Shown: piece by piece, positions 47,601 to 56,900 of the stretch
How positions within the stretch are numbered: the first letter of the stretch is position 1
How the letters are laid out: each line of letters opens with the position of its first letter
Program-made: the position numbers and the translations under genes
NCBI RefSeq assembly: GCF_032854445.1
Contig: NC_088304.1
Span: 1,056,001 to 1,120,000 of the forward strand
Source: Liolophura sinensis
Taxonomy: Eukaryota > Mollusca > Polyplacophora > Chitonida > Chitonidae
Direction: 5' to 3'
Length of the DNA: 64,000 nt
Notes under the pieces: model-generated
What the model saw: the letters and a program-made list of their open reading frames with translations, nothing else
The model's database searches: none
Told to the model about the DNA's origin: nothing

Positions 47601-49058
47601 AATTGTATGTTAAATGTCATGACAATACAGCATTTTGAGTAATTCGAGATCAGTGATATCTAATGTATTGCTATTAACATCACTGCGTTTTTGTTTAACC
47701 TAATTCTGCTTTAGCCACGGTGATAGATTGCGTGTAAATTGCTCATATTTATGCATGTACATGAACAGAATAAAACCGGGCTTTGCATTTCTTGGGCAAG
47801 GACACCTTGTGTGTCTCTGCATTAACGGCATTGCAGTTCTTGGGCAAGGACACCTTGTGTGTCTCTGTATTAACGGCATTGCATTTCTTGGGCAAGGACA
47901 CCTTGTGTGTCTCTGCATTAACGGCATTGCAGTTCTTGGGCAAGGACACCTTGTGTGTCTCTGCATTAACGGCATTGCATTTCTTGGGCAAGGACACCTT
48001 GTGTGTCTCTGCATTAACGGCATTGCAGTTCTTGGGCAATAACACCTTGTGTGTCTCTGCATTCAGGGCTTTGCATTGCTTGGGCAATGACACCTTGTGT
48101 GTTTCTGCATTAAGGGCATTGCATTTGTTGGACAACGACACCTTGTGTGTGTCTACATTAACGGCTTTACATTTCTTGGGCAAAACACCTTGTGTGTCTC
48201 TGCATTAAGGGCTTAGCATTTCTTGGACAAGGACACCTTGAGTGTCTGCATTAACGGCTTTGCGTTTCTTGGGCAAGAACACCTTGTGTGTGTCTGCATG
48301 AAGGGCTTGGCATTTGTTGGACAAGGACACCTTGTGTCTCTGCATTAGGGGCTTTGCATTTTTTTGGACAAGGACACCTTGTGTGTCTCTGCATTAACGG
48401 CTTTGCCTTTCTTGGACAATATTTACGAGAATTATGTGTGCATCTACGACAGTGTAGCGCATGGTAATTTCTCTTTAAGTTTTTGACACAGAAATGTGGG
48501 TCTCTCAAAAAATATATTTAACATAATTATACAATACATAAGACAGGCAATAGAAAGAGTAAAACAGTGTGTTATCTGGCAGATGGTCACACGTCATCGG
48601 TGAAATACGGTCTCTTGTCAACGAACCTCAGTCAGCGTTTCAGTTTAACTGTTCATATAAATGTGTACTAAAAAATCTCAATTTTCTAATGTTTAAACAG
48701 TAGCCAATTACACGCCCTCTAACAACATGTCTTAAGCCGAACCAAGTGAAAGGAATGCAGTGATGCAAACTGCGGTTTATAAGACATCAGTGGCTTATCA
48801 TTACTCCAAACGCGGTGTCATGAATAACACATGAATCACATCATTATAGATACATAATTTACACATGAAAAGCGTGTCGGCGTCATTCTATTAAATCTTC
48901 CTAGACATTGCCATTAAAAGCCTAATTTCTAATACCTTGTTTTCTTTTTTCCCCCCAGTTATTTCAAGTTTAGTGACTACTATCGCCGCAAGGTAGGAGG
49001 TTACCCAAAACCGAAGGCCGCTCCTTGGCTGGGGTGTGGATCGCGGACTCCCAAATAA
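38534..49058 (+). CDS. Secreted matrix metalloproteinase (11 exons, 551 aa)
   Basis: Zinc endopeptidase of the matrixin (M10A) family, made as a secreted latent enzyme that cleaves extracellular matrix and other outside proteins. Exons: 38534-38671, 41026-41120, 41280-41515, 42294-42375, 42699-42841, 44121-44378, 44885-45031, 45182-45355, 45607-45737, 46389-46540, 48959-49058. All introns are GT-AG and the frame is kept throughout. Domains: signal peptide about 1-26; propeptide with YLEKFGYL (48-55) and cysteine switch PRCGFPD (Cys105); an Arg-alternating linker (126-144); catalytic domain 158-318 with [12 protein letters not shown] (His274, Glu275, His278, His284) and Met-turn Met292; an Arg/Pro hinge to 356; hemopexin domain between Cys357 and Cys545. 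All catalytic residues are present. The propeptide is longer than usual because of the linker. There are no fibronectin repeats and no membrane anchor. The exact MMP subtype cannot be told; exon 1 is the least certain. Confidence 0.93.
39505..39590 (-). repeat. Rep-A fragment in metalloproteinase intron 1
   Basis: On the - strand: ATTGCAATTGACAACACTGT, then TTTTTACCTAATTTTGTTGAAGCC, the last blocks of Rep-A. The remainder of intron 1 (38,672-41,025) is AT-rich and includes the Rep-B copy at 39.9 kb. Confidence 0.7.
39893..40080 (+). repeat. Rep-B interspersed repeat copy in intron 1
   Basis: CAGACATTCGTATATCAGTC, AGACGTTTGAAGTCAATAAT and CTCAACAGTTTTCAGTGATG, then TCAGAAAGACGCA, parallel the copy at 16.2 kb block for block. 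Confidence 0.75.
41026..41120 (+). CDS. Metalloproteinase exon 2 (propeptide start)
   Basis: Acceptor TTTAAAG, donor GTAAAT, phase 0 to 2. Encodes AYLEKFGYL, the typical first helix of matrixin propeptides, and ends in the codon that completes as Arg of the REFQRF motif with exon 3. Confidence 0.9.
41280..41515 (+). CDS. Metalloproteinase exon 3 (cysteine switch)
   Basis: Acceptor TCAAAAG, donor GTATAA. Encodes [15 protein letters not shown], then [11 protein letters not shown] with the zinc-blocking Cys105, followed by 19 residues with Arg at every second place. A CAG at 41,311-41,313 could look like an acceptor but would put PRCGFPD out of frame. Confidence 0.95.
41548..41740. mobile_element. 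Possible DNA-transposon end in intron 3
   Basis: CAGTGCAACAAAAGCAAGTT, then CCCCC, and an AAATTTTGCACACACCATCC block resemble ends of Tc1/mariner-type elements. No inverted partner or transposase frame is visible nearby, so this may be a solo fragment or chance. Confidence 0.25.
42294..42375 (+). CDS. Metalloproteinase exon 4 (start of catalytic domain)
   Basis: Acceptor TTTGTAG, donor GTAAGT, phase 1 to 2. Encodes [17 protein letters not shown], the first beta strand of the mature enzyme (family pattern KWxKxxLTYRI), and LSQSQQ before the first helix. Confidence 0.93.
42699..42841 (+). CDS. Metalloproteinase exon 5 (structural zinc site)
   Basis: Acceptor TTCCACAG, donor GTGAGA, phase 2 to 1. 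Encodes [19 protein letters not shown] and then a loop with HGDG (His220, Asp222), two ligands of the structural zinc, and FDGRG, part of the calcium loop. Confidence 0.95.
43121..43387 (-). mobile_element. SINE-1 copy in metalloproteinase intron 5
   Basis: 267 bp in reverse orientation, bounded by a 13-bp target duplication with one mismatch (CAAGAATCTTCAA at 43,108-43,120; CAAGAATCCTCAA at 43,388-43,400). The head reads GGGTCTCCGTGGCTCAGTTG on the - strand; the tail lies at the low end (TTTTTTTATTTATTTGG). Confidence 0.95.
43585..43815. repeat. Rep-A foldback (two copies head to head)
   Basis: A + strand part (CATTTGCCAGCAATCACACT, then GTCGTTGCTGCTCCAGTTTT) meets, within a few bases, a - strand part (AACTGGCAAATGGTCAAATG, then GAAATACGGCCTCTTATAAC). 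The two arms can pair over about 30 bp either side. Confidence 0.8.
44121..44378 (+). CDS. Metalloproteinase exon 6 (active site)
   Basis: Acceptor CCCTCTAAG, donor GTGAGT, phase 1 to 1. Encodes [22 protein letters not shown] and the [12 protein letters not shown] zinc helix with Met292 in ALMAP, ending at IQHLYG. Confidence 0.98.
44579..44824 (+). mobile_element. SINE-1 copy in metalloproteinase intron 6, 5' truncated
   Basis: 246 bp flanked by AGTAATATAT at 44,569-44,578 and 44,825-44,834. It starts inside the A box (GCTCAGTTGGTCAGCGCGCT), so the first ~10 bp of the head are missing. It has a small deletion near the tail. It fills about half of this 506-bp intron, on the same strand as the gene. 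Confidence 0.93.
44885..45031 (+). CDS. Metalloproteinase exon 7 (hinge)
   Basis: Acceptor CTTTCAG, donor GTTAGA, phase 1 to 1. The hinge contains repeated RPRVT-type units ([17 protein letters not shown]) and ends with [12 protein letters not shown], where Cys357 opens the hemopexin domain. Confidence 0.93.
45182..45355 (+). CDS. Metalloproteinase exon 8 (hemopexin blade I-II)
   Basis: Acceptor CCAACAG, donor GTGAGC, phase 1 to 1. Encodes [15 protein letters not shown], then INIDAAAYS and KTYMFKG, the repeated DAA...YxFKG pattern of hemopexin blades. Confidence 0.95.
45607..45737 (+). CDS. Metalloproteinase exon 9 (hemopexin blade II-III)
   Basis: Acceptor TGTTGTAG, donor GTGGGT, phase 1 to 0. 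Encodes [17 protein letters not shown] and [19 protein letters not shown] four bases further on would break the frame of exon 10. Confidence 0.93.
45820..46080 (-). repeat. Rep-A copy in metalloproteinase intron 9
   Basis: On the - strand: GGAGTTGAATAGACCAGTGA, TTTTCACCTAATTCTGCTGA, CTTAAGCATTTATATGAGCA, GAGGCCATATTTCACCGC and CCAATTATCACACCACTGTC blocks in Rep-A order. Confidence 0.85.
46146..46265 (+). repeat. Rep-A copy in metalloproteinase intron 9
   Basis: CCCTAACTGAGGTAAATTGA, CAAGAGGCCAGATTTCACCG, CCATTTGCCAACTACCACAA. It lies opposite in orientation to the copy just before it, so intron 9 carries a spaced inverted pair. Confidence 0.8.
46389..46540 (+). CDS. Metalloproteinase exon 10 (hemopexin blade III-IV)
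   Basis: Acceptor GTTTACAG, donor GTAAGA, phase 0 to 2. Encodes [19 protein letters not shown] and [18 protein letters not shown]. Confidence 0.95.
46680..47070 (+). repeat. ~50-bp tandem repeat in metalloproteinase intron 10
   Basis: About seven diverged copies of a unit with AAGAGAGGCTTATATTTCAT and TGTGTACTTCTAGGTT. The copies decay toward the right end. Confidence 0.85.
47105..47780 (+). repeat. Rep-A units head to tail in intron 10
   Basis: The AATTCTGCTTAAGCC block recurs near 47,130, 47,355 and 47,700, the last two about 345 bp apart, which gives the unit length. The first unit has an internal deletion. A run of 24 G (47,385-47,408) sits where other copies have GGGGGCGTG. The last unit ends at GAACAGAATAAAACCGGGC, where the next array begins. 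Confidence 0.85.
47783..48425 (+). repeat. 48-bp minisatellite in intron 10, about 13 copies
   Basis: Unit TTGCAGTTCTTGGGCAAGGA, then CACCTTGTGTGTCTCTGCATTAACGGCA. Divergence rises toward the right. Frames of up to 144 codons are open on both strands because 48 is a multiple of 3; not coding. Confidence 0.95.
48540..48815 (-). repeat. Rep-A copy in intron 10, reverse
   Basis: On the - strand: CCACTGATGTCTTATAAACC, TTGGTTCGGCTTAAGACATG, CCGATGACGTGTGACCATCT and GCCAGATAACACACTG in order. Together with 47,105-47,780 it brackets the 48-bp array with inverted Rep-A copies. Confidence 0.8.
48959..49058 (+). CDS. Metalloproteinase exon 11 (C-terminus)
   Basis: Acceptor after a pyrimidine run, CCCCCCAG. 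Encodes [18 protein letters not shown] and WLGC with Cys545, which should pair with Cys357. Stop TAA at 49,056-49,058. Confidence 0.95.
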
Positions 49059-49291
49059 CCGTTACAAGCACAGCGACTTCTGTTTATGTAAGCCTATAAT
49101 CAAAAAGTAGATACGTCTTTTCACGTTGATTATATTTTCTGTCCACAAAATGTGTTACGTAACTATGAAAATAGCATGAACACAGAACTTGCGTTTTAGC
49201 AAATACCATACTTAGCATTTTCAAAGTCAATATGTACGATTTCTAATGTATTTATGTCTGTAATTTTACGTTTTAGGAACTTCTTAGAAAC

Positions 49292-49297
49292 AATAAA
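49292..49297 (+). promoter_or_regulatory. Polyadenylation signal of the metalloproteinase
   Basis: AATAAA lies 234 bp after the stop codon and is followed by a GT-rich stretch (AGGTGTTATG). It is the first canonical signal downstream of the gene. Confidence 0.65.
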
Positions 49298-49863
49298 AGG
49301 TGTTATGAAACGTTTTGCATATTCGTATCTTTATAGCATTTCACTCAGATCGAATGATTAATCCTACATTTTGACCTTTACATTTTGTTAGTTCACAGAA
49401 AATGTAGTTGTCTGAATTACAGAGTTAATATTTAATATACTGTTACCCAATTATTTTTGGCAACTCTGAACTTGGATTAAAGTTAAATCCGGTATTTAAC
49501 CTTGGAACAGTTCTGAACAACCGGGCCCTGGCTATTATAATATGACGGCAGAAGATCAGTGAATTATCCGTCTAAAAAACTTCAGTCATTTGAAAGCTTG
49601 TGGTTGGAATATTTCACGGCCCTCGATCACTCTAGTGAGTAAACCAACGGCCTTCGGCAAGTAACTGAGAACCATTCCAACCTGTCTCGCACATTATTTT
49701 CATCCAGGGTAGCTTTATGCTTTATTTTATAATGGTGTAAAATAAATGTTCCCCACGAAAACCATGCAGTGCAGTTAAAGAAATCTAAAAAATTCCCATT
49801 TCAAATAAACTCTGAGAGATCAGTTTAGTAATTCTATGGTGTGTAGGATTTCTCAACAGGTAT
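49298..49863. other. Intergenic after the metalloproteinase, nothing recognised
   Basis: Unique AT-rich sequence with no supported feature. Confidence 0.4.
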
Positions 49864-49925
49864 TTCATTGATTTATACGCTGTGGTCAAGGATTATTTCA
49901 CTGATACGACAGCGGCCAGCATTCT
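49864..49925 (-). mobile_element. SINE-1 fragment at an array edge
   Basis: TTCATTGATTTATACGCTGT, then GGTCAAGGATTATTTCACTGATACGACAGCGGCCAGCATT, aligns with the SINE-1 tail region on the - strand. It ends exactly where the 55-bp array begins. Confidence 0.65.
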
Positions 49926-50205
49926 TCTCACGTACGGCGCCCGATGATACAGGAGAGCTTACTGAACAGGCCCCAAATGTTCTCACGTACGGCGCCCGAT
50001 GATACAGGAGAGCATACTGAACAGGCCTCAAATGTTCTCACGTACGGCGCCCGATGACACAGGAGAGCTTACTGAACAGGCCTCAATGTTCTGAAGTACA
50101 GCGCTCAATGATACAGGAGAGCTTACTGAACAGGCCTCAAATGTTCTCACGTACGGCGCCCCGATGATACAAGAGAGCTTCTTGAACAGGCCTCAAATAT
50201 GAAAG
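49926..50205 (+). repeat. 55-bp tandem repeat, 5 copies
   Basis: Unit TTCTCACGTACGGCGCCCGA, then TGATACAGGAGAGCTTACTGAACAGGCCTCAAATG. The copies are highly similar. Confidence 0.95.
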
Positions 50206-50377
50206 GAGGTACGATTTAAGGTTGGAATAATTTAGATTTGGTAGTAAGGCTACCGGAGAAATCGCCTACGAGAGACAAATGAATGCAAAACTTCAGCTCA
50301 ATACATAAAGTACTAGAGCATTTACCTTATACATGGATTTTAATACACAAAGAGGACAGAAAAAAGAGGGGAAGCAT

Positions 50378-50460
50378 GAGCTAGACGAACTCGCAGTGCA
50401 TTGTTGACAGGCTCCTGGGCCACTGTGCAACGCTATGCACTCGGCCACGGAGAACCAACC
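50378..50460 (-). mobile_element. SINE-1 head fragment
   Basis: CATGAGCTAGACGAACTCGC, TTGACAGGCTCCTGGGCCAC and CTCGGCCACGGAGA follow the SINE-1 head on the - strand in diverged form. Its 5' boundary (GGCCACGGAG) is the start of each unit of the next array. Confidence 0.7.
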
Positions 50461-50985
50461 GTAGTAAACGGATAATGAACCAACCGTAGTAAACAGATAA
50501 TTTACCGATACGCAGCCTAGAAGTTACTAGTAATACTAAGCCACGGAAAACCAACCGTAGTAAACGGATAATGAACCAACCGTAGTAAACGGATAATTTA
50601 CCGATACGCAGCCTAGAAGTTACTAGTAATACTCGGCCACGGAGAACCAACCGTAGTAAACGGAGAATTCACTGACACGACGCCTAGAAGTTACTAGTAA
50701 TACTTGGCCACGGAGAACCAACCGTAGTAAACGGAGAATTCACTGACACGACGCCTAGAAGTTACTAGTAATACTCGGCCACGGAGAACCAACCGTAGTA
50801 AACGGAGAATTCACTGACACGACGCCTAGAAGTTACTAGTAATACTCGGCCACGGAGAACCAACCGTAATAAACCGATAATTTACCGACATGTCGCCTAG
50901 AAGTTACTAGTAATACTCGGCCACGGAGATCCAACCGTAGTAAACCGATAATTAACCGATACGCAGCCTAGAAGTTAATAGTAAT
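50447..50985 (+). repeat. 71-bp tandem repeat carrying a SINE-1 edge, about 8 copies
   Basis: Unit CGGCCACGGAGAACCAACCG, then TAGTAAACGGAGAATTCACTGACACG, ACGCCTAGAAGTTACTAGTAATACT. Each copy begins with the last bases of the SINE-1 head plus unique flank. Confidence 0.95.
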
Positions 50986-51623
50986 ATAATAAAAATCACC
51001 AGGCAATATATATACATTTTACAAAATAAATCTTTACTAAGACTTGTACTTTGATATTTACATGACAAAACAAATCACTCCATGGAATGATCTATCCTTT
51101 TTCCCCCCCTTAAAAAGCAACCTTTCACATCCACAAACTCATTTGATGTATTTACAAGGGATTTTCACTTTTGACTCTTGAAATTTAAACGTTTGAAGAA
51201 ATGAATTCTATTTTACAACTGCCCACGTCGAGAAGTAATTCACGGTAGAATTTATAAATATAAGAACTGTTATTTTGTGCAGGATTATATCACAAGAATA
51301 AATTTCACAGAATAAACTACTTCAAACTGTAAAGGTCCAGGTAAGAAACCAATGAAACAAAATAAAAAAAAACAATACAAAAATTTGAAGTCAGATGTAT
51401 AAAAATCTGATCTACATAAAAATTAATCTTCATAAAAGAGTTTCTATTATCACACCGATACCTTCATACTTTCAAACCAAACACCACATCACTGATTCGG
51501 AATTTTGAACAACTTTTTAACGTCTGAAGTCAATAATATGGCTCACGGGATTTAAATTTTCAACAGGAAATGGAAATGGAATAAGGATAATCATTCCAAA
51601 ATAGTGTCAAAAGGCAACTCAAC

Positions 51624-51787
51624 ATGTATTTATTTATCTGATTGGTGTTTACGCCGTACTCAAGAATATTAATTTATTTCACTCAAACCACGGCAGCCAG
51701 CATTATGGTTGGCGGAAACGGACAGAGCTAGGGGGAAGCCACGACAGGATTGTTGACAGACTTTCCGAGAGGAAGCCAGCATGAGCA
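51624..51787 (-). mobile_element. SINE-1 fragment, diverged
   Basis: TTTATTTATCTGATTGGTGT, TTACGCCGTACTCAAGAATA, CAGCCAGCATTATGGTTGGC and GAGAGGAAGCCAGCATGAGC. The head after GCATGAGC is missing, and a 12-bp insertion interrupts the tail. Confidence 0.85.
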
Positions 51788-51811
51788 AATCCTAATATGA
51801 TTAATGTACTG

Positions 51812-51887
51812 TAGCGCCAGTCCTCAAATACCATTGGCTGTCGCCAAGTTACAGTCCTCAAATACCATTGGCTGTCGCCAAGTTACA
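51812..51887 (+). repeat. 34-bp direct duplication
   Basis: AGTCCTCAAATACCATTGGC, then TGTCGCCAAGTTAC, occurs twice in tandem with no differences, so it is recent. Confidence 0.95.
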
Positions 51888-52660
51888 AAGGGACACACAC
51901 CTGTACTGAACATAGGAAGGACAGCTGAAACCCACTAGCCTTGAATCAACTATTGATCAATTAGCCCAGTATCATGAAGCATTCTTGGATTCAAGTTCAG
52001 CTTAGTTTTACTTCAGAACAGTTTTCTGCGTTACAACTGTGAGTTACTTCCGGAATTTTCCTTCTAAGACAAAAGAGGTTTCCCAAACTGTCTTGACACA
52101 GGGGCTTCATTAGAAGGCTACAAGCTACCTTCTACTTTTGTGAAAAATTGAGCAGCTAGCTGCCTACCTGACCAAAGCTCCTATTTCTACTTCATTTAAT
52201 TCTTAGTCAGCTAGTTGGCTACTTCCATGCCCTAGCAACAAACTCAAAAAAGATGATATCAAAAAATAGTGTTTTAAGTTCGAATCAACGGTCACCACTA
52301 ATACCACAAGTCCTGACGAAGTCTGACTTCAGTCCAAGACAGCTTTTGTTAGCCAGAGCTTGTATTTACCAACCAGCTCCAGAAATAAATCATAAATTGT
52401 CAAACTCCGAACAGGGAAGAACTGGAATTGTGGTTTGTACCTATTTCTGCAGTAAAGAATAACTGTACAAATTTTTATCTTCTTAGAGGAAAACACTCTA
52501 ATCGTAGCCGGTTTGAATGACTTATTTGTCTTATCAGACGTTTGGTAAGTACAGCTCCAAGAGTCTGAGTAGCGTATACGTGAATACAAAAGATGTTGAA
52601 GATGCTGTAATTTTACTCCAGTCATAAGTGCCTGCAAGGAGTAGAAAGCAACCACTCCGG
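51888..52660. other. Intergenic or long 3' UTR, no element recognised
   Basis: Unique sequence between the repeats and the - strand gene. It could be part of an extended 3' untranslated region of that gene. Open frames of 69-108 codons on both strands look like nothing known. Confidence 0.35.
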
Positions 52661-52666
52661 TTTATT
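52661..52666 (-). promoter_or_regulatory. Possible polyadenylation signal of the - strand gene
   Basis: TTTATT on + is AATAAA on -, 277 bp past the stop codon of the - strand gene. It is the nearest canonical hexamer, but others lie farther away. Confidence 0.4.
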
Positions 52667-52942
52667 TATCTTATCAGTAAGCCGTATAATTGTATAACTT
52701 CATATTTAAAATTCTTCATCTATATCACGACTGCATAATACAAACATTACCTACCCACAAAATGTTCATATTTCTGAAGAGTTCGATCAAACCCCAAAAA
52801 GTACATGTTAACATGTATAACCGAGGAGGATACATTGGCTATAGACTGTCTTTTCCACACTTGATAAAGGTAAGCTGGATACCTGGGCTACTCTATGCGG
52901 CTGGCAATGTCTTCAACATCAAGTCATTTGAAAGTGTCTGGG

Positions 52943-53949
52943 TTAGTGTTTGTGTGTGGTGCGGGATCTCATGGCATAGTGTGGTGTCTTTGCTGGGGTC
53001 TGCTGCTGCTGTTGTTGTTGTTGCTGAACAGTCTGTGGTGTTGCTGGTGTTACAACATGAGGCGTGACCTGGGGAGAAGCAGTGCCTGGCGTCGCCACTG
53101 CTTGTGCTTGAGACAGCACTGGTAGAGTCTGTGTCAGTGGCTGTGCCTGAACTGTTTGCTGTTGCGCCACCTGCGCAGGTTGAGCCTGCTGTCCCACTGA
53201 AGCCAGCGTTACAGTATGAGGCGCAGTGGCAGGTGCAGCCTGTTGCGTAGCTGCAGCAGGGGCCTGAGACGCCAATAGCGCTGACGCAGTCGCTCTCTGA
53301 ATCTGTGCCTGGATCTGTGGTGAGTCTGTTGCAGCTGTCACTACCACTTGTTGTGCGGCGACCGGTGGTGTCTGTGCCGCAATGGTGTGCGTGCGTCCGA
53401 TTCCTGTCACCTGACTAGGTTGCACCTGCTGATGGACGACCTGAGTGACACGCGCCTGAGGCACAGCATGCGCAATGTTCGTCAATTTGGCCTGTCCTAC
53501 CGACACCGTCTGTAATGGCTGCATCTGCACAGTTGGGGATCCAGCAGAAGTTACATTCACAGACTGCACCACGCCCGTGGGGGTACTTTGTGGGGACGCG
53601 GCTGTCAGGCTCAATGTTGCCACGGACGGCTGGGTTGTCACCGACACCTGTGAGCCTAATGTCAACGAAGAAGCCTGGGTGATGGCCTGCATCTGTGTTG
53701 TGGCTGGAGCCGTTGCCAGAGAGACTTTCGCCACCATGGGCTGGGCTTGTGTCACCGTGGCGATTAGTGTGGGCTGGGTAGTCTGTGTGCTGGGGGCCAC
53801 AGACGTGATGATCTGCTGGATTGTAGCCCCCTGATTCTGCTGTTGCTGCTGTTTAACAAACTGCTGCAGGGTAATGGTGGGCAGAGGCCGGTTGATCTGA
53901 ATAGCCCCCAGGGGCACCTGGCCCTTCCCAGTAACCTGCTGAGCCACAC
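52943..53949 (-). CDS. EP400-like gene last exon
   Basis: Acceptor GTTTCTCAG, phase 1. It encodes about 335 residues of Gln/Thr/Ala/Val-rich sequence (ITLQQFVKQQQQQNQG near its start, a QTVQQQQQQQQQ run near its end) and the basic C-terminus. Stop TAA at 52,945-52,943. Higher G+C than the surrounding introns agrees with a coding role. Confidence 0.92.
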
Positions 53950-56900
53950 CTGAGAAACAACATCATTAACATCAGTTAACACTGGTAACTTGAAAATTCA
54001 TACCATTAACATCAGCGTTACATTTGCAAATTGAAAACAAATTGAACTAACATCTGTGTTACATTTGTAACTTGAAAACACACTGAACTAACATCAGTGT
54101 AACATTTGTAAATCCATATATTCCACATCTAGATCATAACAGCACCTGGGAGATAACTCTTTTTTATCTAATTTTAAATCAGCTTCACATCTGCATCATA
54201 AACCTACAAACTAATTATATCAAAGTTAGGAGGTTAGAAATTACCAATCCATGAAGTGCAGGTTTTCAGAAAAAAAAAATGGACTGTTTATCAACCTCCA
54301 TAAAACTGCTTGTAAAACACTTTAGCATGGGACATAGACTGGGAAGTTATAATTTATGAAAAAAAGACCTGGAACAAAAAGGAAAAAACTAATCAAAGGG
54401 AAACCCACGACCATCTGCAGATTGCGGGCAGACCTTCCCACATTTAGGCTGGATTTGAACTCACAGCAACCAGCATTGCTGGGAAGCTACGGAGTCATTG
54501 TGCCGTGCTGGTGTGCTAACGACCTCGGCCACGGAGTCATTGCGCCGTGCTGGTGTGCTAACGCCCTCGGCCACGGAGTCATTGCGCCGTGCCGGTGTGC
54601 TAACGCCCTCGGCCACGGAGTCATTGCGCCGTGCTGGTGTGCTAACGCCCGAGGCCAGGGAGTCATTGCGCCGTGCTGGTGTGCTAACGCCCAAGGCCAG
54701 GGAAATTTGATAATCATGTTGCTTATGGATAAGTATACTGTCACATACAACTGTGCGGTGTGTAAACTGATTGTATTATGGCACATAAGCTCAACCGCCC
54801 GCTGGAACATGTACATACACCTCAGGTCAAGGGAGATCACCCTGATACATACCCATCTTCGCTGGGTGCAGGTTACGCTGAAGCAGACGGAAATGATTTA
54901 ACTTTTGTTGCTGATGTAACTGGTTGACAGTCAGATTTTTCCCTGAAATTAGAAAAGAATACATGTGTGTGTAGCATTTTATGGCAGTTATGGATCAGTA
55001 TGATTGAACGGTAATGCCAGAGGTACAATACTAGGAAGAAGCATGGTACAATGGGGGGATTCCATGAATACCCTGCCCAAGAAGGGGGTGAACCCACACC
55101 TCATGAGCCTCATAAAAAAAAAAGTGTTGTGAAGGCTTCATGAGGCTGGGCCCTGCACAACACCTACTTGTGGGATGAACACATTTTACATCATCTAAAC
55201 ACTACTACGTGTATTATAAACTAAACACATGGATTCTCACTTCCACTGGCTAATAAAGTATGCCTATGGCAAACACCAACAATGCACATTGAGGTCAATA
55301 TTTACCTGTCGCAGTTTTCTGCCCTGTCATGCTGACGTTGATGTTCACTGGCCCCACCTGGGTGACAGGTATGGTGACACTCGACACGCAGGGGGCAGAC
55401 ACTGTCTTAACCAGGGTAGCCACAGGGCTCTGGGCACTTGATGCCTGACCCACCTGCTGTACTGGAGCAATAATCTGAAAACCAAGGGGAGATAATTACA
55501 GGACAGGTGTGGATTGACTACATTTACCGAGACACTTATTTACTCTCAATGTACATATCGATGTATGTATGCTTGGCGTTTTACCTCGTACTTTACAATT
55601 TTTCAGTCATATGACCAGGAGGAGTCATTAGGTATACATATACTGTCAGTGTTAAATACAAAAATGTTTGGAGAGCCCTTATCTGAATTTGAGAAAATTT
55701 TCGTCCAGTACAGTGAGGCAAAACGGACCAAATTAGCCTGGGGAGTGAAGGAAATACATTCTCAGTCATTTCAAACTTTTTCTGCACATATTATAAAATG
55801 TATATCACTGACATCTAGCAGGGAGTTAGTTATATAATAAATTTTACAAAATAAACACTTAATATTTTTAGCAATAAACATATTCGAGTTTTTCACATTT
55901 TATCCCATTTGAATATTTTGTATCTATCCCTGACTGGGTCTTCATGTGGCAGGGCAAGTCCATGCCACCATTGAAATATTACGCCAAAGACACCAGGCAT
56001 GACACCGTCGCCCACCCAGTCACATTATACAGACACGAGGGTGGTTCGCGGGACCCAGTGTTCTGAATGGATGATTGGTGAAAAGGTAGGGATGAAAACT
56101 GTTTCACTTGGACTGGTGGAAGCAGAAGGGTTAAGGTTGGCGCTCTGAATGAAGCAGGATGAAGACGACTTCGGGTGTTCTGCTAGGCGGGTACCTCGAC
56201 ACAACACAAAGTGGTGTCAAGGGCATAAGGCCTGAGAGTTAATCTGCGAGTTCATTTAGCACAACTCCTGAAACTGACAACACAGGGATGTGACTCTATA
56301 CTCGCTTCAACATCAACTATTTATTTAAATAAACTGTTGTGTAACTCTAAGGTCAAGAACCAATCAGTCATACAACCGCAGTTGGCACTATGAAAGAAGT
56401 AACTCGGTCAACTGGGGCCTTCCTCTATGAATTGCATGTGTTTGCAGCTACACACCGAAAAAAAAAGGCTTAAGCTTATATGTAGGCTTTGGGTTTTGGG
56501 AACCATTAGGTGTGTGTACATATTCTGTGTCTTCTTGTGGCAGGGCGATTCCATACCACCAAAGTGCTGCCACCACTGAAGTATCATGCCGACTTGACAC
56601 CAGACATGACACCCCACCCAGGCCAACCAGTCCTGTTTCCTTGCTCAGTGCTGAGGGCCATGTGAGGCAGAAAGAAGTATCAGTTTTAAAGCCTGTGGTA
56701 TGACCAGACCCAGGTTTTATCCTGTGTCTCCCGACGAGCCAAAAGGCAAGGATCAACAAGAGGAAGTCTGAAGAACATCAACATTATGAAAGATAAAAGT
56801 GGCATGGCTAAACTGAAATAACAACCTTGAGCTTTACTGCTAGATAGCAAACAAGTACAACACAACAAAATTAAGAAATGCCAAGCAAACAAAAACTGAA

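Noticed and set aside
47749-48183. Frames up to 144 codons on both strands
   Set aside because: They lie in the 48-bp array inside metalloproteinase intron 10 and are open in several frames.
52690-53834. Plus-strand frames of 119-125 codons over the last exon of the EP400-like gene
   Set aside because: Antisense shadows of the Gln/Thr-rich coding exon, with no splice support.
54356-54901. A 181-codon plus-strand frame
   Set aside because: It runs through a SINE-1 copy and the 42-bp SINE-head array within an intron of the opposite-strand gene.
55514-55837. A 107-codon frame inside an intron of the EP400-like gene
   Set aside because: It starts across a SINE-2 tail fragment and has no known relatives or splice context.
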